A DNA stretch of 64,000 nucleotides from Otatea glauca (lineage: Eukaryota > Streptophyta > Magnoliopsida > Poales > Poaceae): assembly GCA_036346275.1 (NCBI GenBank), contig CM070721.1:46721594-46785593 (forward strand), read 5' to 3'. The position numbers were made by a program, and so were the translations under genes. Shown here in pieces: positions 59,086-64,000 of the stretch (position 1 is its first letter; each line of letters begins with the position of its first letter). The notes under the pieces were generated by a model that was given only the letters and a program-made list of their open reading frames with translations, made no database searches and was not told the origin of the DNA.

Positions 59086-59090
<5 letters not shown>
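58717..59090. mobile_element. Micron-like MITE copy 3, directly after copy 2
   Basis: It begins after a TA run (about 58695-58716) and ends before another (59091-59117). It shares GGAGTAATTACTCCCACC, CACCTAAATGAAC, CACTTTCGGTATACTC and TAAGATACTC with copies 1 and 2. The middle has diverged, but the right end keeps GGGAGTAATTATTCCCGGGAG. Confidence 0.7.
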
Positions 59091-59117
<27 letters not shown>

Positions 59118-59122
<5 letters not shown>

Positions 59123-59372
59123 TCTTTATATATATAGATAGGAAAATGAGGATGCTTCGTCTCTGGCTGCATACGGATATCCGCTTGTACTCTTAAAAAT
59201 ATAGAAACCAAAGCTGTGATTCAGTGGTGTAGCTAACTAGCGCTCTCTCTAAAACAACGTAGTAGCATCTATCGTGCATCACCATGCACCATGACCAAGC
59301 TGTTGGACAGAGCGAGGTTGTCATGCACCTTCTCGATCGATCGCAGAAATACGTGCCAGCATGCAACTCATT
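59118..59372. other. Unique intergenic segment, nothing recognised
   Basis: No coding or RNA signature found between the Micron-like copy and the CACTA left end. Confidence 0.5.
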
Positions 59373-59540
59373 AAACACTACTACACGAATATACGATAGA
59401 GATTCCTTATAAGAATCGATAGAGATAAGGGGTCATCTCTATCGGTTCTTTGTAGGAACTCTATCGCTTCCTACAAAGAACCGATAGAGATGACCGCTTC
59501 ATCTCTATTGTTTTCTTCTGAGAACCAATAGAGATAAGGG

Positions 59541-61230
59541 GTGTGCTGTTTCTTAATTCACCCTCCAATCAGCACATATTTCACACAGTATGCATGCACA
59601 TATCATATTCACATAGCATAAATCATTGCACACATTATGCACATATCACATTCACAGAACACAAACACTTTATTACAACACATATCACATTCGTTCACAA
59701 AATAAAACTCAAACATGCTTAACAGTCAATACACATGCAATCTAAATCCCAAGATTTACAAAGTTTGATAACATCAGTTGCCATGGTCCAGTGGTATGGT
59801 AACAAACTCAGAAACGAAAGGTGTCTGGTGTCATTATTAAATATAGAATTATTATGTGGCATGTTAACAAATTCAAACATCCAGCTAACCGTTTTATTTA
59901 CATCATATTAGGGAAAACAGGATATCACAATATCAGACAAACTATAGACATCTTGTCCTATACATTCTATTGCAGACAAGCTTGCCAACACATAGAGCAA
60001 AAAAATGCATTGAGTTTCAAAATTTCATAAGCAAATGTGAAATTACAGAGAATCGCCTGAAGTTAATTTTATAATGGTGCTTTTCACTTTAGGTGTTGTA
60101 AGTGAATCACAAGCGGGAACAAATAAAGCAACGTACTCATTGTATCAAAAGCATCTATTTACCTGATTTTGCAGCAAGCAGATACAACTCTTAACCATGC
60201 AATGATATTTTGAGGTGGACCATCATCTGAAGTATCTGACAATGAATAACCAAAACTTATTTTGGTAAATGCAAGCTACTGGGAAATAGTTAACAAATAG
60301 ACATGACATTTTCAGCATGTTCACCATCATTAGGCTAAAATTAGCGACTCAAAAATTGAGTGCATTGCAAATAAGTGGCAACTGAGTAATAAGGTTGACT
60401 AGTAGTTTAACAGCCAGCAATCAATTAAAAATTACATACAGTACAATATTCTTATTTGATGAGTAAAGCACTGGTGGCTAATGGCGATAAGCATACAGTA
60501 CAATATAATAAAACAATTTATGAATTGAACAAAGCATAGAAATGAATTCTTACTCTTGGTTAGTGTCCACGATGCTATACAATCTTCAATAGAACCATAT
60601 ATGATGACCAACCTCAAAAGCCATCCATCCATCAGCATGCCTTCTAGAAACCCCTCCTACACAAATAACATTAATAAATTGCAGAAATTATCCGCAATGT
60701 ACAAAACCAAAACCTGAAACCAAAGATAAGTGAATACAAGAAAAAATGTAGTATAGCAACGTCGAACTAACAGATAAATAGAGGCACTATAGTGGAACAG
60801 TGAGAAAAAAAGGTTAAACCAAACAGCAAACACAGGGGCAACTCAAGAATGTCGATTGGCAATTCAACATCAATTTTTACTTAAATCAGAACCTTATGCA
60901 CTTGTAGCAGAACTAACCTTGTTCAATGTCTATATCAAAACCCAATTGCTCATTTCCACAGAAAGATTGCAGAAGTTGACAATTTTCAACTCCTACGTCG
61001 TTAAGAATTGAAGGGGGTTTCTGTAAGTTCAGTTCATAAGGATAATTTAGATGCTGGAGTGGTTCTGCTTATTGTCGCACATGGCTGTATCTGAACTTCT
61101 TTCTGCCTTCCAATGAATGCGACCAGATCTCCTTCCCTGCTTCAAAGAAAGAAAATGCAGTCTCTACTTCCACAGAACCTGGACGGAGCTAAAAATCGGT
61201 GATGACAAGGGTGAAACCTCCGAATAATAA
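59541..61230. other. Interior of the 3.6-kb CACTA element, no gene identified
   Basis: AT-rich sequence containing short minus-strand stretches that look exonic, for example NIIAWLRVVSACC near 60190-60230 beside a GTAAAT donor. None is recognisable. CACATATCACATTCACA repeats occur at 59565-59700. Confidence 0.4.
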
Positions 61231-61232
61231 TC

Positions 61233-61628
61233 TCAAGGCACCCTTGGGCACATAGTAATTGCTGGAACTTCAGGCGACTTCAGCCGGGAGTAGTTCCACT
61301 TGCGCCTCTGCAAAGCACAAAACATATGCGTCTCATTTTGTTTTGCACAATGTAGCAGTTACCAGAACAGCACTACACAAACCTTTTGAAATGTGGGGAG
61401 CCCCAGAGCGAAGCCGACGGAGATGGGGACCATGAGCTCAGGGGCCTTGACGGGGATGGGGGTGGAAATCGGGAGCCCAGGAGCTCGGGGGCAAACCTCG
61501 GGGGCTGACGGGGACGGCAATGGGGATGAAGCTCGGAGGCCGACGAGGACGGGGATGGGGAAGCTCAAGGGAGGGCTGCGCCGGTAGGGGGAGGTGGGTG
61601 GGGGAGCTCGGTGGGGGGAGGCGCTCAA
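61233..61628 (-). pseudogene. Unidentified two-exon gene fragment inside the CACTA element
   Basis: On minus a GC-rich proline-rich frame (61628-61383) ends GFALGLPTFQK at a good donor AAG|GTTTGTG. The next segment begins after TTTGCAG at 61307 and reads in phase RRKWNYSRLKSPEVP to a stop at 61235-61233. An internal ATG lies at 61433; the frame upstream has no ATG. The splice borders and phase agreement suggest a captured host first and second exon. The family is not recognised. Confidence 0.35.
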
Positions 61629-61699
61629 ACCCTAGCTAGCCGTCGAGAGAAATGTGAGCACAGAAACAGACTCGATTGGGAGATGTAGTGGCTGGCGAT

Positions 61700-62110
61700 C
61701 ATGTGCTATCTGTGTCGGTTTTCATTGGAAACTGACACAACCGATGTCTGTATCTATGTCGGTTTCCAACAAAGAACCGACACAAATAAGATTAGTATCG
61801 GTTTTTAATCAAGAACCGACACAATTAATATTACTATCTGTGTCGGTTTTAATTCTGAACCGACACAAATGAACTCACTATCACTATCGGTTTCTATTAA
61901 AAACCGACACAGATGAACACTCTATCACTATCGGTTTCTATTAAAAACTGACACAGATGAACATCTTATTACTATCGGTTACGTCTAACAACCGACACGC
62001 ATGAGTGGGTTATCAGTATCGGATACAAATCCTCTTTTCTACTATCTGTTTTAATAAAAACCAAACACTAATATGCTCTCATCACTATTAGTTTTCCACT
62101 AAACCGATAC
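61700..62110. repeat. TGTGTCGGTT inverted repeat array
   Basis: About seven hairpin-like units of the form TATCGGTTTCTATTAAAAAC joined to CGACACAGATGAAC recur. Each unit is an imperfect palindrome joined to the next. They resemble subterminal repeats of a different CACTA family. Confidence 0.75.
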
Positions 62111-62514
62111 AAATATATCAGAGGCAGCAAAATTAACTATAAACTGAGAAGAGGAGTAAGAAGTCCCAGTGACAAATTGAGTACTGGGTTATGAAGAACT
62201 TTTGCTCTATTCGTTGTCATTTAACATGGTGTCTTGCTTGTTGGTGGGAAAAGACAGTAATTTTTTTACTGTAATTACTGACTCGGAACATGCACAATTT
62301 CTAGCCTGACAAAATCATGCAAGAGTAGAAAAGTAAAAAATTTCACAAATAAAGTAAAAAGTGTTTGAGAATTACCAGAAATGAACGTTGGGCTAGTTAG
62401 AAGCTTTCCCAAAAAGAATTACCAGAAATGTGTTATTTTTTCAAGTGGCAGCCGTTTTCTTAGCCTCTGGAACAACAACAAAGAAGAGTTCAGCCTGAGA
62501 GTATAAATAACTTA

Positions 62515-62860
62515 GCGAGGCATCACAATCGGTTCTCACTTAAGAAGCGATAGTGATGTGCCTTAATCATCACTATCGGTTCTTATGTGAGAAGCGATAG
62601 TGATGTACATGTGTACATAACTATTGGTTCTTACTTAAAAAACGATAGTGATGTGTGTGCTCATCACTATCGGTTCTTTTGTGAGAAGCCATAGTGATGT
62701 GCATGTGCACATCACTATTACTTCTTAGTTAAGAACCGATATTGATGTGTGTGCACATTACTATCACTTCTTAAGTGAGAACCGATTGTGATGTCCCCAG
62801 TGCTACATCACAATCGTTTCTAACCTGAGAACCGATGGTGATTATTATTAACACCCGTCC
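62515..62860. repeat. CACTATCGGTTCTTA inverted subterminal repeats of the 3.6-kb CACTA
   Basis: Alternating CATCACTATCGGTTCTTA and AGAACCGATAGTGATGTG units, about eight hairpins, lead to the right terminus. CACTA transposases bind such repeats. Confidence 0.8.
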
Positions 62861-62949
62861 TAAGTCATCTATCATAATCGTTTTTTCCTAAAAACTTAAT
62901 AACCGGTCCAGATAAAGTGACAGTGATGTACCATTCTGTAGTAGTGAAA

Positions 62950-63321
62950 CACGAAACTTTCTTTTTTTATTTTCTAAAAAGGAAGCTAATTTGATCGCAA
63001 AAAAGGTACGCATCTATCTTCTGTGTCTAAACAATATCTTGCTGGAACTACTTGTACTTCACATCAGCCACAGAACGTAAAGTGCACAGATCGGTTCAAA
63101 GACGGCAACTCGATCGGCGAACGTGTATATATAGAGAGAGAACACGGTAAGATCGCAACTGCAGCGTCACTTTGGCAGGACGACGGCGATCAACGACGAG
63201 CAGACGCATCATGATTCGCAAGCAGCTGGAAGGTATTACTTCTCACACCCGTACCATGCTTTGATAGTAAAACTTACTAATACAGATAGTAAACTCTATA
63301 TATACGAATAGTAAAATCTAC
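62950..63321 (+). other. Short unique segment with promoter-like features
   Basis: TGTATATATAGAGAGAG (about 63123-63140) looks like a TATA box, and an ATG at 63210 (MIRKQLE) is followed by a possible donor AAG|GTATTAC. This could be the first exon of a gene cut by the following LTR, but it is too short to identify. Confidence 0.25.
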
Positions 63322-63326
63322 ATATT

Positions 63327-64000
63327 TGTAACATTCAAAAAATTGAGTTTTGGAATGTGAATTCAAAAAAAAACCATTTGCATTTTTCTTGAATTAATTC
63401 CAGCTTAATTTGAATTTTACATTAATGAAAGGATTTAATATGACTGAACTATTCATCAAACTAAAGATTTTCAGTTTTAGTTAGGTTCATTGTGCTTCAA
63501 AGAATTTTTCTATATTTTTGGAGATTTTTCTGAATTTATATGCTATTTATCTGAATTTATTTGAATTTCTGGCAATTTCATAATTCGGAAATATTTTTGT
63601 TTTTCTAAAAGCCTTTCGGGTCGTTTCTCCCGCACGGCCCACCTCTTCCGCGCCGCTTGGCCCATTGGCCCGCTCCATACAGCCCGACCGATCGCTCGTC
63701 ACAAGACGGCCCGGTGGCCCGACTCGCGCGTCTTACGCGCCCACGAACCCGAGCCGATGCCTCTGCGTTCGAGCCATGTCCGCCGCCGCCTTGGAGTCCG
63801 GGTCGGACATGAATCCCAAGACCCTATTTAAGGCGCTGCACCCCGCCCGAGATACCCCTCTCCGCGCCGCCTCTTTTGCCCTCTCCCTCGTCGCCCGAGA
63901 CTTCGTCGTCTTCGCGTGCGAGCTCGCCGGAGTCTGCCGCCCTTGCCGAAGCTTTTCGCCGCCTCCAACTCCTCCGTTGGATCCTCTCCATCGCAGCCGA
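63327..64000 (+). mobile_element. Start of a long Ty3/gypsy LTR, plus orientation, cut by the window end
   Basis: It begins TGTAACATTCAAAAAATTGAG, the same class of terminus as LTR 'D' at 53046 and the reverse complement of LTRs C, E and the outer LTR. The 5 bp before it are ATATT (63322-63326). CCTATTTAAGG near 63823 is a TATA box, followed by a C-rich leader. The rest, and whether internal domains follow, is outside the window. Confidence 0.7.

Larger units (their letters stand above)
59376..62946. mobile_element. CACTA transposon, 3.6 kb, non-autonomous, with host-like exon fragments
   Basis: Left end CACTACTACACGAATA (59376) and right end CATTCTGTAGTAGTG (ending 62946) are inverted repeats, flanked by AAA on both sides (59373-59375, 62947-62949). 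Left subterminal repeats are ACCGATAGAGATGA type (59398-59540). Right ones are CATCACTATCGGTTCTTA type (62515-62850). No transposase is present. An additional cluster of TGTGTCGGTT repeats lies inside (61700-62110). A spliced gene-like fragment is on minus at 61233-61628. Confidence 0.85.

Noticed and set aside
61700..62860. CRISPR-like or microRNA precursor hairpins
   Set aside because: The regular inverted units lead to a CACTA terminus and are its subterminal repeats.

Overview
This window is plant nuclear DNA, almost certainly from a grass. The evidence is a GC-rich, intronless DREB-type AP2/ERF gene, CACTA transposons with ACCGTCTGTGATG-type subterminal repeats, Tourist-like, Stowaway-like and Micron-like MITEs, and very long Ty3/gypsy LTRs that begin TGTAACA. 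Most of the 64 kb is nested transposons. I see one convincing host gene, the ERF gene at 36215-36943. No organelle, bacterial or CRISPR features are visible.

Layout. 1-9660: 3' part of a decayed Ty3/gypsy element (Tat/Grande-like): RNase H, integrase, pol end at 2121, a long 3' region with an antisense ORF, an 81-bp minisatellite, and the tail of a 3' LTR. It sits inside a CACTA element of which only the right end (9661-9828) is visible. 10009-20257: an old long LTR (minus orientation) into which two other solo LTRs inserted (11362-13003 and 14502-19758). The second was itself split by a further long LTR (15108-18240). All four insertions have 5-bp target site duplications; the outermost has one mismatch. 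20801-27895: a Tourist-like MITE split by a Ty1/copia element (21074-27876) with both LTRs. 28277-28553: a Stowaway-like MITE. 29724-30545: a TIR element rich in GGATAC repeats. 31064-35918: a hAT transposon with an 8-bp duplication and a transposase gene damaged by a single frameshift. 36215-36943: the ERF gene. 37107-37470: a Micron-like MITE. 38414-58007: a 19.6-kb CACTA transposon (3-bp duplication CGG) with a decayed Tnp2 gene, a decayed TnpA/C48-peptidase gene, four captured lysyl-tRNA synthetase exons on the opposite strand, and two nested solo LTRs (46018-49720, 53046-57653). 58309-59090: two more Micron-like MITEs between TA microsatellites. 59376-62946: another CACTA element (duplication AAA) with several subterminal repeat families and an unidentified two-exon gene fragment. 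63327-64000: the start of another long LTR, running off the window.

How the parts relate. Removing the insertions leaves a short host locus: the ERF gene with about 300 bp of upstream sequence before the hAT insertion, plus a possible small secreted-peptide ORF (58024-58173) abutting the CACTA insertion site. The nesting gives a relative insertion order. The items most worth a second look are the gene capture inside the CACTA element, the one-frameshift hAT transposase, the three Micron-like copies in TA tracts, and a recurring acidic ORF end inside the long LTRs.
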